A DNA stretch of 64,000 nucleotides, taken from contig CABYNS010000001.1 of assembly GCA_902520335.1 (NCBI GenBank), positions 1 through 64,000 on the forward strand, read 5' to 3'. Below the pieces are notes generated by a model. That model made no database searches and was not told the origin of the DNA. It worked only from the letters and a program-made list of their open reading frames with translations. Both the position numbers and the translations under genes were made by a program. Origin of the DNA: an uncultured Pelagibacteraceae bacterium (lineage in GTDB: Bacteria > Pseudomonadota > Alphaproteobacteria > Pelagibacterales > Pelagibacteraceae). Shown here one piece after another: positions 43,872-53,621 of the stretch. Position 1 is the first letter of the stretch. Each line of letters opens with the position of its first letter.

Positions 43872-44720
43872 TTAATAATTTAATTCATTTAAATTTTTTT
43901 CAAAAATATTATTTAATTTCTCAACAAATTCATTATCAAAGTTTTTTTGCCAATTATTCTTAGGTCCCAAATGGAAAAAAGGTATCTTTTTTTTTTCTTT
44001 GCGTGAGATAATGGACTCACTAAATCCATTCGTTTCTTCTATCCTTTTCAAGTTTTCAAAAGAAGTAGTTTTAACTGCGTTTTTAGCTTTTTCCCTTATA
44101 AATCCACTTTTATTATTTGTCAGTTTATCTATAAATTCTATTATCTCTTTAAATACAAAAAAAGTTTCTGACAATAAATCCTCATATTTTAAAAATTTTA
44201 TTGGTAATAAGTTATTATTTTTCCAAGATTGATAATTTAATTCCCATGAACTAATAAATTGATAATCACTATAATCCCTTTTCTTTTTAAAGTCATAAGT
44301 AAAGTTTTTTTTATCTTGCATTACCTCTAAAGCTTTATCATGATCGATTTGAAAATGTCTGGACATGGAGTCTAAAACGTTTCTAGGATCTCTTACTATA
44401 TAAATTCCACCAAGTGAGTTAGCTCGATTTGTAAAATCATTTTTTCCCAATTTCACAAGAGCATTATGTGTCTTGAAAAACTTTATCTTTCGATCCTCAT
44501 TAATTTTTTCTTGGGCTAAGACCCATAATCTCGAAGTGTCTCCTGGTATTGCTAAATCATAATCAAAACTTTCTAAATATTTTTTTACAGGAAACTGCTC
44601 AACGTTTTTTAAATGATTATCGCCAAGAAAAATGCCATCTTTTGTATAATAATAAGCACTTATCAACGATCTTAACCATGTGTTGCCATTTTTAGGGTAA
44701 GAAGCGAGCCAAATTATCAT
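43872..44720 (-). CDS. sulfotransferase-domain protein
   Basis: A 282-residue protein of the PAPS-dependent sulfotransferase fold. The 5'-phosphosulfate loop is visible at the start (WLASYPKNGNTWLRSLI, residues 4-20), the 3'-phosphate segment as YIVRDPRNVLDSMSRHF (near 107-123) and the terminal G-x-x-x-x-W equivalent as HLGPKNNWQ. The acceptor is unknown; a lipid or surface sugar is possible. It is a single gene divergent from the Lon-N gene. Confidence 0.87.
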   Translation of the reverse strand: MIIWLASYPKNGNTWLRSLISAYYYTKDGIFLGDNHLKNVEQFPVKKYLESFDYDLAIPGDTSRLWVLAQEKINEDRKIKFFKTHNALVKLGKNDFTNRANSLGGIYIVRDPRNVLDSMSRHFQIDHDKALEVMQDKKNFTYDFKKKRDYSDYQFISSWELNYQSWKNNNLLPIKFLKYEDLLSETFFVFKEIIEFIDKLTNNKSGFIREKAKNAVKTTSFENLKRIEETNGFSESIISRKEKKKIPFFHLGPKNNWQKNFDNEFVEKLNNIFEKNLNELNY

Positions 44721-44768
44721 ATTTTTATATTTTAATTATTTTTATATTATTAGTATATTTATTAAATT

Positions 44769-45410
44769 ATGAAACTTCCAAAAACTATACCTGTTTTTCC
44801 GCTCAGTAATTTTATAATTTTTCCTAAAACTACAGTACCCTTAAACATTTTTGAGCCAAGATATATAGATATGGTCAATGATAGTATGAAAGCAGATAAG
44901 TTTATAGGCATGGTTCAACCAAAAATCACAAAGAATTTTGATGATAATAAATTACCTTCACTTCATAAAGTTGGTTGTTTAGGTAAAATTACAAGCTTCA
45001 AAGAAGCTGATGATGGAAGATATTTAATTGACCTAAAGGGTGTTATTAGATTTGAAATCAAAAAAGAAATAGATTCAAATAAAAAGTATAGAGAATTTAA
45101 GATAAATTTTGAAAATTTTTTAGATGATTTAGAAGAAAAAAAAGAAAACTTAAAATTTTCTGATTTAGAACTTATTTTCAAAGATTTAAAAACTTTATTT
45201 GAAAAAAGAGGATTTATCATTAATTGGAAAGCTCTAGAAAAACAAAGTTTAGACGAGACAATAAATGCTCTGGCAATGACATCACCATTTAGTTTGGAGG
45301 AAAAACAAGTTTTATTAGAGACTAAAAATCTGGAAATTAGAAAAACAAAAATTTCTGAAATTTTAAATACTTATACTTACGATCAATTTGATAATACCAC
45401 TCTTCAATAA
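44769..45410 (+). CDS. Lon N-terminal (LON) substrate-binding domain protein
   Basis: A 213-residue protein made of the LON domain only, without AAA or protease parts. IPVFPLSNFIIFPKTTVPLNIFEPRYIDMVND, FIGMVQP, VGCLGKITSFKEADDGRYLIDLKGVIRFEI are typical. The C-terminal half is a helical bundle. Stand-alone LON proteins are widespread in alphaproteobacteria and their role is not known; substrate recruitment for proteolysis is a guess. It ends 1 bp from the convergent UbiH-like gene. Confidence 0.9.
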   Translation: MKLPKTIPVFPLSNFIIFPKTTVPLNIFEPRYIDMVNDSMKADKFIGMVQPKITKNFDDNKLPSLHKVGCLGKITSFKEADDGRYLIDLKGVIRFEIKKEIDSNKKYREFKINFENFLDDLEEKKENLKFSDLELIFKDLKTLFEKRGFIINWKALEKQSLDETINALAMTSPFSLEEKQVLLETKNLEIRKTKISEILNTYTYDQFDNTTLQ

Positions 45411-45411
45411 A

Positions 45412-46494
45412 TTAGTTTTGTAAACCCATATCAGCGATATCTTTAAAATATTTATTTAATTTTTTATTCTGTCCAATTATTCTTGCTGTTGAGTCAATTA
45501 AATCTTCTCCAATCTTATTTTCAGAATTAAAATATTCATAGATAAAATTTATTCCTTCTGAAAAAACAAAATTTTTACTTTTTACATTATTCTGAAATTC
45601 AACACATACACTTTGATCTATAGGTAAACCAAGTTTTATTTTGTAATCAATTATTTTTAAAAATTCTTTTATATCTCTAATTGACATATTAAAACCTTGA
45701 CCGGCTAAAGGATGAAGTTTGTGCAACAAATCACCAAAGGCTAAAATGTTATCTTTATAATATTCTCTTAAATTTATTGATTTTAAATCAAATTTTGAAA
45801 TCTTATGAATTTTCTTTATTTCATATTTAGGGTTGAACTTATTAATAATTTTATTGATCTCCAATTCGGTTTTATTTTTTTTGATTCTTGCAGAATAAAC
45901 AATTGAAGTTTTTTCTTTTGATATTGGCAAAAATGCAATTGGACCATCACTTGTAAAAATCTGTATTGCTTCGTTATTAGGAGATAATTTTAAGTGATCT
46001 ATTATTGTTGTGAATGCGATGCTATTATATTTTTTTTCAAATTTTTTTGAAAAATATTTTTTTGTTAGTTCATTTCTAATGTCGCAATTAATCATCAAAT
46101 CATAACTTAAATTATTAAATTTTCTGTATTTTATATATTTTTTGAATTTTAAAAATTTACTCTTTTTAAGTTCAATTATTAATTGATTAAATATTTTTTG
46201 ATTCTGCAAGATTGAAAATAGATTGTCCTTTTGATCCTCGAATTTTAAAATTTCTTTGTCATTAGAGTTTTCTGTAAAAATTTTTATTTTTTTGATTGGC
46301 CACAACATTTTTTTAATATTTGTTATTTCCCTATTAAAAAAATCAATATTTGATTTTGAAATTCCAATTGTGCGTGTAATATCTATTTTAGTGTTTTTTT
46401 TCTCGTAAAATAAATCAACAAATATCTCTTTTTTAACTAAGGCTGTTGCCAGAGCTAAGCTTGTAAGGTTATCACCCAATATACAGACTTTCAT
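45412..46494 (-). CDS. UbiH/UbiF-like FAD-dependent hydroxylase, degenerate dinucleotide motif
   Basis: A 360-residue protein starting MKVCILGDNLTSLALATAL at 46494; an upstream in-frame ATG at 46533 is inside the ftsK start region and adds 13 residues. The C-terminal motif ILAFGDLLHKLHPLAGQGFNMSIRDI is clearly that of ubiquinone-biosynthesis hydroxylases. The N-terminal G-x-G-x-x-G is reduced to GDNLTS and the protein is shorter than usual, so FAD binding may be altered. It probably hydroxylates a ubiquinone precursor. Divergent from ftsK with a 30 bp gap. Confidence 0.8.
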   Translation of the reverse strand: MKVCILGDNLTSLALATALVKKEIFVDLFYEKKNTKIDITRTIGISKSNIDFFNREITNIKKMLWPIKKIKIFTENSNDKEILKFEDQKDNLFSILQNQKIFNQLIIELKKSKFLKFKKYIKYRKFNNLSYDLMINCDIRNELTKKYFSKKFEKKYNSIAFTTIIDHLKLSPNNEAIQIFTSDGPIAFLPISKEKTSIVYSARIKKNKTELEINKIINKFNPKYEIKKIHKISKFDLKSINLREYYKDNILAFGDLLHKLHPLAGQGFNMSIRDIKEFLKIIDYKIKLGLPIDQSVCVEFQNNVKSKNFVFSEGINFIYEYFNSENKIGEDLIDSTARIIGQNKKLNKYFKDIADMGLQN

Positions 46495-46524
46495 AATAAA
46501 TTTAATTTTAACAAGAAAAATTAG

Positions 46525-48645
46525 ATGATACAAAGTGATAAATTTGATTCACTTGATATGAACATAAATAAAATTGTTAATATAAGTCTTCTTTTTATTG
46601 CTAAAAGGGTAACAGAAGTATTTGGTTTTCTAGTATTATCTGCTGGTATCTTTTTGTTTGTCTCATTAATTTCATATTCTCCAGAAGATCCTAATTTTAT
46701 ATTTCCTGAGAATACAGAAATCAGAAATCTTTTGGGTTTTAGGGGAAGTTATATTTCTGATATTTTTTTTCAATCAATCGGTTTAATCTCTTATTTAGTT
46801 TCATTAACTCTAATCTTTACCGGTATAAAAATTATTATAAGAAAAGATTTCTTTTTAATAATTGAAAATATTTTTTATTCAATTTTATATTCAATTTTTG
46901 GATCAGTATTTTTAAACCATTTTTATAATACCACTTTTGCCCTTTTTATTAATGGTAACGGGGGTTTTGTTGGAAACTATTTAAATGAAAATTTTTTCAA
47001 AAGTTTATTAAATTTAAACGAAAATATATCCTATTATTTTTTAATCATCTTAACAGTCGTGCTTTTTTTTCTTAGTGTAAATTTTAGTCTAAAGAAATTT
47101 TTTAATTTTTTTAAAAAAATCAATTTTCTTAATCCTAAAAATAGTAAAAATTATACAGACAAGAGTGAGGTTATTAATGAATATATTCCACAGGAAGCAA
47201 TTAAAAATTTAATACAAGAAGATTTACCTTTTATAAAAGCTGATGAACTAAAAAAAACCGAAATACAAAAATTTAAATTACCTAGCCTAGATTTACTTAA
47301 AATTCCATCTAAAAAGGAAAGAGAAAATTCTGAAAAAAACCAATCAAGCAATCCTGAATTTTTAGAAAAAATATTATTAGACTTTGGTGTTAGTGGAAAA
47401 ATCAAAAAAATTAGTCACGGACCGGTTGTTACGTTGAATGAATTTGAACCCGCTGCTGGTGTAAAGGTTTCAAAGATTATAAATCTATCTGACGATATCG
47501 CGAGAAACACTAGCTCTGAATCAGCTAGAATTTCAACTATTCCAGGAAGTAACACTATTGGAATTGAGTTACCTAATTCATCAAGGGAAAATGTTTATTT
47601 AAGTGAGATTTTAAATAACTCAGACTTTAAAAAAAAAGAGATTAAATTACCAATCGCTTTAGGTAAAAGCATATCTGGAAATCCTATAGTTGGGGATTTA
47701 TCTTCAATGCCTCATTTATTAATAGCTGGAACAACTGGGTCTGGAAAGTCAGTTTGCATCAATACAATAATATTATCACTACTTTATCGTCATACTCCTG
47801 AGAGATGTAAATTTATTTTGATTGATCCTAAAATGCTTGAACTATCAACATATGAAGGTGTACCTCATCTTTTATGTCCAGTGATAACAGAAGCAAAAAA
47901 AGCTGCCTCAGTTTTAGGCTGGGTAGTTAAAGAGATGGAAAGTAGATACAGACTTATGACTAAAGAAGGAGTTAGAAATATAGATGGTTACAACTCAAAA
48001 CATAAACTTCCAATGCCTTATATAGTCGTAGTGGTCGATGAAATGTCTGATTTAATGTTGGTTGCAGGAAAAGAAATTGAAAACTATATTCAAAAATTAT
48101 CTCAAATGGCAAGAGCAGCTGGTATACATATTATCATGGCTACTCAAAGACCAAGTGTTGACGTTATTACTGGGACAATTAAAGCAAACTTTCCAACACG
48201 AATATCTTTCCAAGTTACATCTAAAATAGATAGTAGAACCATATTAGGAGAACAAGGTGCTGAACAATTATTAGGTAAAGGTGATATGTTGTATATGTCA
48301 TCTGCTAACAGAGTTATAAGAATACATGCACCATTTGTATCTGACAATGAGATTGAAAATATTAACAATTCTTTGAGATCCCAAGCAGAACCAGATTATG
48401 TAGACGAAATTCTTAATTTTGCAGATGAAAAAGAAATAGGTGATGGATCCAAAAATATGGGTGATAAAGATGAACTTTATCAAACAGCTGTGGAAATCAT
48501 AAAATCTGAAGGGAAAGCATCAACGTCTTTTTTACAAAGAAAACTACAAATTGGATATAATCGAGCAGCAAGAATAATTGATATGATGGAAGAAGAGGGG
48601 GTTGTGAGTAAGGCCAATCATGGAGGAAAACGTGATGTTCTTTGA
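46525..48645 (+). CDS. ftsK: DNA translocase FtsK
   Basis: A 706-residue protein. Four to five membrane helices lie in the first 195 residues, followed by a short charged linker, the alpha/beta motor domain with Walker A GTTGSGKSVC (around 411-420) and VVVVDEMSDLM (Walker B), and the C-terminal winged-helix gamma domain (ASTSFLQRKLQIGYNRAARIIDMMEEEGVV) that reads KOPS sequences. FtsK pumps the chromosome terminus to dif during division. The linker is short, as in other reduced genomes. The start may be the ATG at 46525 or the one at MNINKIV (46558). Confidence 0.95.
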   Translation: MIQSDKFDSLDMNINKIVNISLLFIAKRVTEVFGFLVLSAGIFLFVSLISYSPEDPNFIFPENTEIRNLLGFRGSYISDIFFQSIGLISYLVSLTLIFTGIKIIIRKDFFLIIENIFYSILYSIFGSVFLNHFYNTTFALFINGNGGFVGNYLNENFFKSLLNLNENISYYFLIILTVVLFFLSVNFSLKKFFNFFKKINFLNPKNSKNYTDKSEVINEYIPQEAIKNLIQEDLPFIKADELKKTEIQKFKLPSLDLLKIPSKKERENSEKNQSSNPEFLEKILLDFGVSGKIKKISHGPVVTLNEFEPAAGVKVSKIINLSDDIARNTSSESARISTIPGSNTIGIELPNSSRENVYLSEILNNSDFKKKEIKLPIALGKSISGNPIVGDLSSMPHLLIAGTTGSGKSVCINTIILSLLYRHTPERCKFILIDPKMLELSTYEGVPHLLCPVITEAKKAASVLGWVVKEMESRYRLMTKEGVRNIDGYNSKHKLPMPYIVVVVDEMSDLMLVAGKEIENYIQKLSQMARAAGIHIIMATQRPSVDVITGTIKANFPTRISFQVTSKIDSRTILGEQGAEQLLGKGDMLYMSSANRVIRIHAPFVSDNEIENINNSLRSQAEPDYVDEILNFADEKEIGDGSKNMGDKDELYQTAVEIIKSEGKASTSFLQRKLQIGYNRAARIIDMMEEEGVVSKANHGGKRDVL

Positions 48646-49193
48646 TGATTAATAGATTAATTTTTTTATTTCTTTTATTTTCAATTGTTGAAGCTTCAGC
48701 AAATATTAAAGAAAAAATTATTCAAAATTTAGAAACTACTAATAACTTGACATTTAACTTTGAGCAAAATGTTAATGGCAAAACAGAAAATGGCCATTGT
48801 GCTCTTTCATACCCACAAAAAATATTTTGCAAATATAATTTAAAAAATAAAAAAATTTTAGTTTCCAATGGAAAATCCATAGTTATAAAGACTAATAATA
48901 GCTATTACCTATATCCCCTTGAACGAACACCATTAAATCTAATATTAAATAAAAAATTTTTAGTTAATAAGATCAAAAATTTAAATGAGAGAGTCCTGGA
49001 TAATAAATTTGTAAATTTCAAGTTTTTTGAGGAAGATTTTGAGGTGAATATTTTCTTTGATTATAACACTCTTGATTTAATTGGTTGGCAAACTACAGAT
49101 ATTTATCAAAATCTTAGTATCACTTTCTTAGATACGGTTAAAAAAAATCAAAAATTAAATAGTAATTTATTTGTTTTACCTCAACAAAATTAA
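48645..49193 (+). CDS. lolA: outer-membrane lipoprotein carrier protein LolA
   Basis: A 182-residue periplasmic protein with a Sec signal (1-19, ending VEASANIKE), translated from an ATG overlapping the ftsK stop by one base (TGATG). The LolA fold is indicated by IIQNLETTNNLTFNFEQNVNGK, GHCALSYPQKIFCKYN and LYPLERTPLNLILNK. It carries lipoproteins from LolCDE to the outer membrane. Position after ftsK is the usual alphaproteobacterial and enterobacterial order. Confidence 0.87.
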   Translation: MINRLIFLFLLFSIVEASANIKEKIIQNLETTNNLTFNFEQNVNGKTENGHCALSYPQKIFCKYNLKNKKILVSNGKSIVIKTNNSYYLYPLERTPLNLILNKKFLVNKIKNLNERVLDNKFVNFKFFEEDFEVNIFFDYNTLDLIGWQTTDIYQNLSITFLDTVKKNQKLNSNLFVLPQQN

Positions 49194-49693
49194 ATTGAAA
49201 CGGACTCTGTCTTATAAATTCTCATACCTCTTGAAATATAATTATTTAATGCATTTTTATGGTCTAAAGAACAAGTATGTACCCAAACTCTATTAGTTTT
49301 TTCAGAAAAAGAATTTTTTATAGCTGATGTTAAAAGGAAAGAGCCTAATTTTTTATTCTGATATTCTTTAAGCAAACCAAGATAAGCAATTTCTGTCTCT
49401 TTTTTTTCCTCATGGAAAATAAGTTCAAAATATCCGGCCATATCGTTAGCTTTTTTAAGAATATAAGTTTTTACCTTTTGATCAGAAATATATTCGATCC
49501 ATTGTTTATCTGTCCAAACTAATCGATCCGTCCATCGATGTTCTTTACCAATACTTTTATAAAAAAACTTATTTATTTGAAAATCCGCTGGATCACTAAG
49601 ATCAATTAAACAGTCTTCTGGAGAAAAATTAGATTTTTTTAAGTCTTTAAGTGAATTGATTTCTAAATAATTTCTTTCAACTTTAGTGCTCAC
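49190..49693 (-). CDS. GNAT-family N-acetyltransferase
   Basis: A 167-residue GCN5-like acetyltransferase. The acetyl-CoA loop is EYQNKKLGSFLLTSAI (R/Q-x-x-G/K type, around 117-132), preceded by the strand ETEIAYLGLL and followed by VWVHTCSLDHKNALNNYISRGM. The substrate is not predictable. It overlaps hinT by 4 bp and is the last gene of the his operon run; its stop overlaps the lolA end by 4 bp. Confidence 0.87.
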   Translation of the reverse strand: MSTKVERNYLEINSLKDLKKSNFSPEDCLIDLSDPADFQINKFFYKSIGKEHRWTDRLVWTDKQWIEYISDQKVKTYILKKANDMAGYFELIFHEEKKETEIAYLGLLKEYQNKKLGSFLLTSAIKNSFSEKTNRVWVHTCSLDHKNALNNYISRGMRIYKTESVSI

Positions 49694-50055
49694 TCCACCA
49701 TCTTTCCAACTTTTTCACCTCCAAATAGATGAAAATGTAAATGAGGTACTTCTTGACCACCGTGTTCAGATATATTAGCTAAGGCACGATAACCTTTACC
49801 ACCGTCTACTGATATACCAAGTTTTTTTGCAACAAGATTAATACCCTTTAATAAACCCACCATTTCCTCTGGAGAGGCGTTTTGACTAAAATCATCAAGG
49901 TCAATATATCTTCCTTTAGGTATTACCAGCGCATGAATCTTTTTTTGTGGGTTAATATCATGAAATGATAAAACGTGATCATCCTCGTAAATCTTTTTAC
50001 AAGGAATTTCTCCCCTTAAGATTTTAGCAAAAATATTATTATCATCATAACTCAT
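49690..50055 (-). CDS. HIT-family nucleotide hydrolase (HinT-like)
   Basis: A 121-residue protein with the HIT motif HLHFHLFG (His105, His107, His109) and NIFAKILRGEIPCKKIYEDD at the start. HinT enzymes hydrolyse purine phosphoramidates. It overlaps hisE by 4 bp and the GNAT gene by 4 bp, an arrangement common in alphaproteobacteria. Confidence 0.92.
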   Translation of the reverse strand: MSYDDNNIFAKILRGEIPCKKIYEDDHVLSFHDINPQKKIHALVIPKGRYIDLDDFSQNASPEEMVGLLKGINLVAKKLGISVDGGKGYRALANISEHGGQEVPHLHFHLFGGEKVGKMVE

Positions 50056-50324
50056 TTTTTTCTTTTGTTTAGTTCTTCCATTACATCCTCAATTTTCACA
50101 TCGTTTGCCTCTAGATACATTGTTAAATGATAGAAAACATCAGCTGCTTCATGAATTTTATTTGAATTTTTTTCTACTGCCTCAATAAGTTCATTAATTT
50201 CTTCTAAAATCTTTTCTTTGCTCAAAGATTTATCACTAAGTAATTTATTAGTGTAAGAACCATCTACAGGGGTTTTTTTCCGCTCTCTTGCAAGATTAAA
50301 TAAGCTTTCTAAAGTATTGAGCAT
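50052..50324 (-). CDS. hisE: phosphoribosyl-ATP pyrophosphatase
   Basis: A 90-residue all-alpha enzyme with the MazG-like EELNELIEA-equivalent KILEEINELIEAV and the second metal motif EAADVFYHLTMYL (Glu/Asp ligands). It removes pyrophosphate from PR-ATP, the second step of histidine synthesis. HisI is not fused and not in this window. It stands 1 bp after hisF. Confidence 0.94.
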   Translation of the reverse strand: MLNTLESLFNLARERKKTPVDGSYTNKLLSDKSLSKEKILEEINELIEAVEKNSNKIHEAADVFYHLTMYLEANDVKIEDVMEELNKRKK

Positions 50325-50325
50325 A

Positions 50326-51081
50326 TTAAATTCTAACAGGTATTCCTTTCGAGTCCAAATAATCCTTGGCTTCTTTTACCGAGTGTTTGCCATAATGAAA
50401 TATAGAAGCTGCCAAAACTGCACTAGCTTTTCCTAATTTAATTCCATCCACTAGGTGATCTAAATTACCCACCCCACCAGATGCGATAACTGGAATATTT
50501 ACTTTTGATGAAATTTTTGACATGAGATCAATATCATAACCTTCTTGTGTTCCATCTCTATCCATAGAAGTTACTAATAACTCCCCTGCACCGTTTTTTT
50601 CCATTTGTTCAGCATACTCTAAAGCGTCAATACCACTATTATTTCTTCCGCCGTGAGTAAACACTTCCCACTTGTCTCCATTTTTTTTAGCATCGATAGC
50701 AACTACAATACACTGAGACCCAAATTTTTTTGAACTATCGATAACAACCTTTGAATTTTCAACAGCTGCAGTGTTTATAGATACTTTATCAGCGCCACAA
50801 TTAAGTAATTTGTTAATATCCTCAACACTTCTCACACCACCTCCTACAGTCAATGGCACGAAACATTTTTTTGAAGTTTTCTCCACAACATCGTAAATGG
50901 TATTTCTATTTTCATTTGAAGCAGTAATATCTAAAAAACAAATTTCATCAGCTCCACCATCACTATAGATTTTAGCTTGTTCAACAGGGTCTCCTGCATC
51001 TTTTAGATCAACAAAGTTTATACCCTTAACTACACGACCGTTTTTTACGTCTAAACAAGGTATTATTCTATTTTTGAGCAT
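50326..51081 (-). CDS. hisF: imidazole glycerol phosphate synthase, cyclase subunit
   Basis: A 251-residue TIM barrel. [16 protein letters not shown] contains the catalytic Asp11, [12 protein letters not shown] and [17 protein letters not shown] contain the second catalytic Asp, and PVIASGGVG the phosphate site. It works with HisH to make IGP and AICAR. Overlaps hisA by 14 bp. Confidence 0.97.
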   Translation of the reverse strand: MLKNRIIPCLDVKNGRVVKGINFVDLKDAGDPVEQAKIYSDGGADEICFLDITASNENRNTIYDVVEKTSKKCFVPLTVGGGVRSVEDINKLLNCGADKVSINTAAVENSKVVIDSSKKFGSQCIVVAIDAKKNGDKWEVFTHGGRNNSGIDALEYAEQMEKNGAGELLVTSMDRDGTQEGYDIDLMSKISSKVNIPVIASGGVGNLDHLVDGIKLGKASAVLAASIFHYGKHSVKEAKDYLDSKGIPVRI

Positions 51082-51790
51082 CTTCTTTTATTAATTCCTC
51101 TAATTTTATATCTCCATCATAAATAGCTTTACCAACTATTATACCCTCAACATTTTTTAAATTCCTCGCTTTTTTAATATCATCTATTGATGAAACGCCA
51201 CCTGATATAATTACAGGACACTTTGACATCGTGGCAACTTTCATTGTTTCATTAAAATTTGGACTTTGTTTCATACCGTCTCTATTAATATCAGTATAAA
51301 TTAATCTACTAACACCATAATCATTGACCTCTTTTAAATACTCTAAAGTTAATTGATTAGAACTTTCTTTCCATCCAGATACTGACAAATACCCGTCTTT
51401 AGCATCTAAACCTAATGCAATTTTATTTGGAAATTTTTCACAAGATTCTTTTAAAAAATTCTTATCTTTAATAGCAGCACTTCCCAGAATGACTTTCTCT
51501 ACACCAGCATCGATGTATTTTTGAATACTCTCAGAATTTCTAATACCACCACCTACCTCAACCTTTAAATTAAATTTACCAATTATATCCTGAATAATAT
51601 CTAAATTTACTGTTTCGCCAGTTAAAGCACCATCTAAATCAACTATGTGTAAATTTTTAAATCCATGATCTTTATATTTTCCTGCTTGTTCAATTGGAGA
51701 CATTTTATACTCAGTTTTATTATCAAAATCTCCTTTAACTAATCTTACACACTTTTTATCTTTAATATCTATTGCAGGAAATATTTTCAT
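51068..51790 (-). CDS. hisA: phosphoribosylformimino-5-aminoimidazole carboxamide ribotide isomerase
   Basis: A 240-residue TIM barrel with [19 protein letters not shown] (catalytic Asp8), VEVGGGIRN, the second catalytic Asp in [11 protein letters not shown] and [11 protein letters not shown]. It catalyses the fourth step of histidine synthesis. It lies 1 bp after hisH and overlaps hisF. Confidence 0.97.
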   Translation of the reverse strand: MKIFPAIDIKDKKCVRLVKGDFDNKTEYKMSPIEQAGKYKDHGFKNLHIVDLDGALTGETVNLDIIQDIIGKFNLKVEVGGGIRNSESIQKYIDAGVEKVILGSAAIKDKNFLKESCEKFPNKIALGLDAKDGYLSVSGWKESSNQLTLEYLKEVNDYGVSRLIYTDINRDGMKQSPNFNETMKVATMSKCPVIISGGVSSIDDIKKARNLKNVEGIIVGKAIYDGDIKLEELIKEDAQK

Positions 51791-51791
51791 T

Positions 51792-52418
51792 TTACAAACT
51801 TATAAAATTATCAATTATTTTAAGCCCAATCCTATCACTCTTCTCTGGATGAAATTGGGTTCCAAAAATATTTTCTTTTTCAACAGAGCAAACAATATTT
51901 GATGAATAATCTGTTGTCGCTGAAATCACTTTTTTATCATTTGGTAGAAATTCATAACTATGAACAAAGTACATATGAGAATTATTTTCTATATCTTTAA
52001 AAATTTTACTATCTTTGACAATATTGATTTGATTCCAACCAATATGAGGAAGTTTATACTTACCCTTCTGATTATCTATTTTAGATACTTTTCCTGAAAT
52101 CCATCCTAACCCTTTAGTTTCGGTTTCTTCATAACCAACATCAGCAAACATTTGCAAACCAACACAAATTCCAAGTAGAGGTTTTTTTTTAGTTATCGCA
52201 AATTCATTTAAAGTGTCTGTAAGACCTTTAATTTTATTTAAGGCATCCACACAACTTTTAAATGAGCCCTGCCCTGGTAAAACTACTTTATCACTTGATT
52301 TTATCTTATTTAAATCTGAGGAAACCTCTATAGTTACTTTATCTTTTGCAACTTCTTTAAAAGAGTTTATTACCGAGCTTATATTGCCCGATTTATAATC
52401 AACAATTGTGACGTTCAT
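51792..52418 (-). CDS. hisH: imidazole glycerol phosphate synthase, glutamine amidotransferase subunit
   Basis: A 208-residue class I glutaminase. The nucleophile Cys is in LLGICVGLQMF (around 84-94), the oxyanion segment is VVLPGQGSFKS, and the catalytic His-x-Glu is FGTQFHPEKS near the C-terminus. It delivers ammonia to HisF. It follows hisB by 5 bp. Confidence 0.96.
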   Translation of the reverse strand: MNVTIVDYKSGNISSVINSFKEVAKDKVTIEVSSDLNKIKSSDKVVLPGQGSFKSCVDALNKIKGLTDTLNEFAITKKKPLLGICVGLQMFADVGYEETETKGLGWISGKVSKIDNQKGKYKLPHIGWNQINIVKDSKIFKDIENNSHMYFVHSYEFLPNDKKVISATTDYSSNIVCSVEKENIFGTQFHPEKSDRIGLKIIDNFISL

Positions 52419-52423
52419 TAAAC

Positions 52424-53014
52424 TTATAAAGAACCTTTTGTAGAAGGAATAGTTTTTTTATTCCTCGGATCTATTTCTAATGCAGTTCTTAAAGACCGTG
52501 CTAATCCTTTATAACAAGACTCGATAATGTGGTGACTATTATCACCATAAATATTTTCAACGTGCAGAGTAATTCCAGCAGCTTGAGAGAATGCTTGAAA
52601 CCATTCTTTAAAAAGTTCTGTATCCATCTCACCAAGTTTTTCGACCTTTAAATTAACTTTCCAAATCAAATAAGGTCTATTTGAAATATCAATTGCAACA
52701 CGCGATAAAGTTTCATCCATAGGAATCATTGCATGAGCATATCTTCTTATTCCAACAGATTTTTTCAAAGCTTTTTTTAAGGCTTCACCAATAGCAATTC
52801 CTGTATCTTCAGTTGTGTGGTGTAGATCAATATGAGTATCTCCTTTAGCTTTTATACTCATGTCAATTGAAGAATGCTTAGATAGTTGTTCAAGCATGTG
52901 ATTTAAAAAACCTATTCCTGTGTCAATTTTGTATTTACCTTTACCGTCAATATTTAAATCAACACTAATGCTTGTTTCTTTTGTTTTCCTGCTTATTTTA
53001 CCTTTACGCTTCAT
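52424..53014 (-). CDS. hisB: imidazoleglycerol-phosphate dehydratase
   Basis: A 196-residue monofunctional IGPD with both metal motifs: [12 protein letters not shown] (residues about 63-74) and [11 protein letters not shown] near 162. [12 protein letters not shown] is also typical. It starts the hisB-H-A-F-E operon and is divergent from hslV, the standard alphaproteobacterial neighbour. The HisB phosphatase domain of enterobacteria is absent. Confidence 0.96.
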   Translation of the reverse strand: MKRKGKISRKTKETSISVDLNIDGKGKYKIDTGIGFLNHMLEQLSKHSSIDMSIKAKGDTHIDLHHTTEDTGIAIGEALKKALKKSVGIRRYAHAMIPMDETLSRVAIDISNRPYLIWKVNLKVEKLGEMDTELFKEWFQAFSQAAGITLHVENIYGDNSHHIIESCYKGLARSLRTALEIDPRNKKTIPSTKGSL

Positions 53015-53070
53015 AATTAAAAACAGGTATACATATATTATTCAATTATGGCAATAATACTAAACCTGGG

Positions 53071-53096
53071 CTTGAACTATCAAATTTAGTATCCAT
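53071..53096 (+). promoter_or_regulatory. candidate heat-shock (sigma-32) promoter of hslVU
   Basis: CTTGAAC (53071-53077) followed after 13 bp by ATCCAT (53091-53096) matches the sigma-32 pattern CTTGAAA-N13-CCCCAT well (6 of 7 and 4 of 6). Transcription would begin about 7 bp on, at or next to the hslV ATG at 53106, giving a nearly leaderless mRNA. HslVU is a heat-shock protease, so the assignment makes biological sense but is pattern-based. Confidence 0.45.
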
Positions 53097-53105
53097 TTAT
53101 AAGCT

Positions 53106-53621
53106 ATGACAACGATTGTGTTAGTTAGAAAAAACAATGAAGTGGTAGTAGCTGGTGACGGACAAGTAAGTATGGGCAATACTGTCGTAAAAAGCACTGC
53201 CTCCAAAGTCAGAAAAATTGAAAAGAGAGATGTAGTAGCTGGTTTTGCTGGATCAACGGCTGATGCATTAACTTTATTTGAAAGATTAGAGGGAAAATTA
53301 GAAAAGCATGCTGGTAACTTATCTAGAGCTGCTGTGGAGTTAGCTAAAGATTGGAGAACAGATAAATATCTAAGAAGATTAGAAGCGCTAATGGCAGTCG
53401 GTGACAAGAACAATAGTTATATAATTTCAGGGACTGGTGACGTTCTAGAACCTGAAGGAGACGTTATTGGTATTGGCTCTGGTGGTAATTATGCTTTAGC
53501 TGCAGGAAAAGTCTTAATGGAAAGTAATATTTCAGCAGAAGAAGTCGCAAAAAAAGCTATAAAAGTTGCAGCTGATATCTGCGTATTTACAAATGAAAAA
53601 GTCAAAATTGAAAAAATTTAA
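53106..53621 (+). CDS. hslV: ATP-dependent protease proteolytic subunit HslV
   Basis: A 171-residue proteasome-like peptidase. After Met removal Thr2 ([10 protein letters not shown]) is the nucleophile; [29 protein letters not shown] and [13 protein letters not shown] are typical. It forms the double-hexamer chamber capped by HslU. The gene overlaps hslU by one base and is divergent from hisB. Confidence 0.97.
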   Translation: MTTIVLVRKNNEVVVAGDGQVSMGNTVVKSTASKVRKIEKRDVVAGFAGSTADALTLFERLEGKLEKHAGNLSRAAVELAKDWRTDKYLRRLEALMAVGDKNNSYIISGTGDVLEPEGDVIGIGSGGNYALAAGKVLMESNISAEEVAKKAIKVAADICVFTNEKVKIEKI

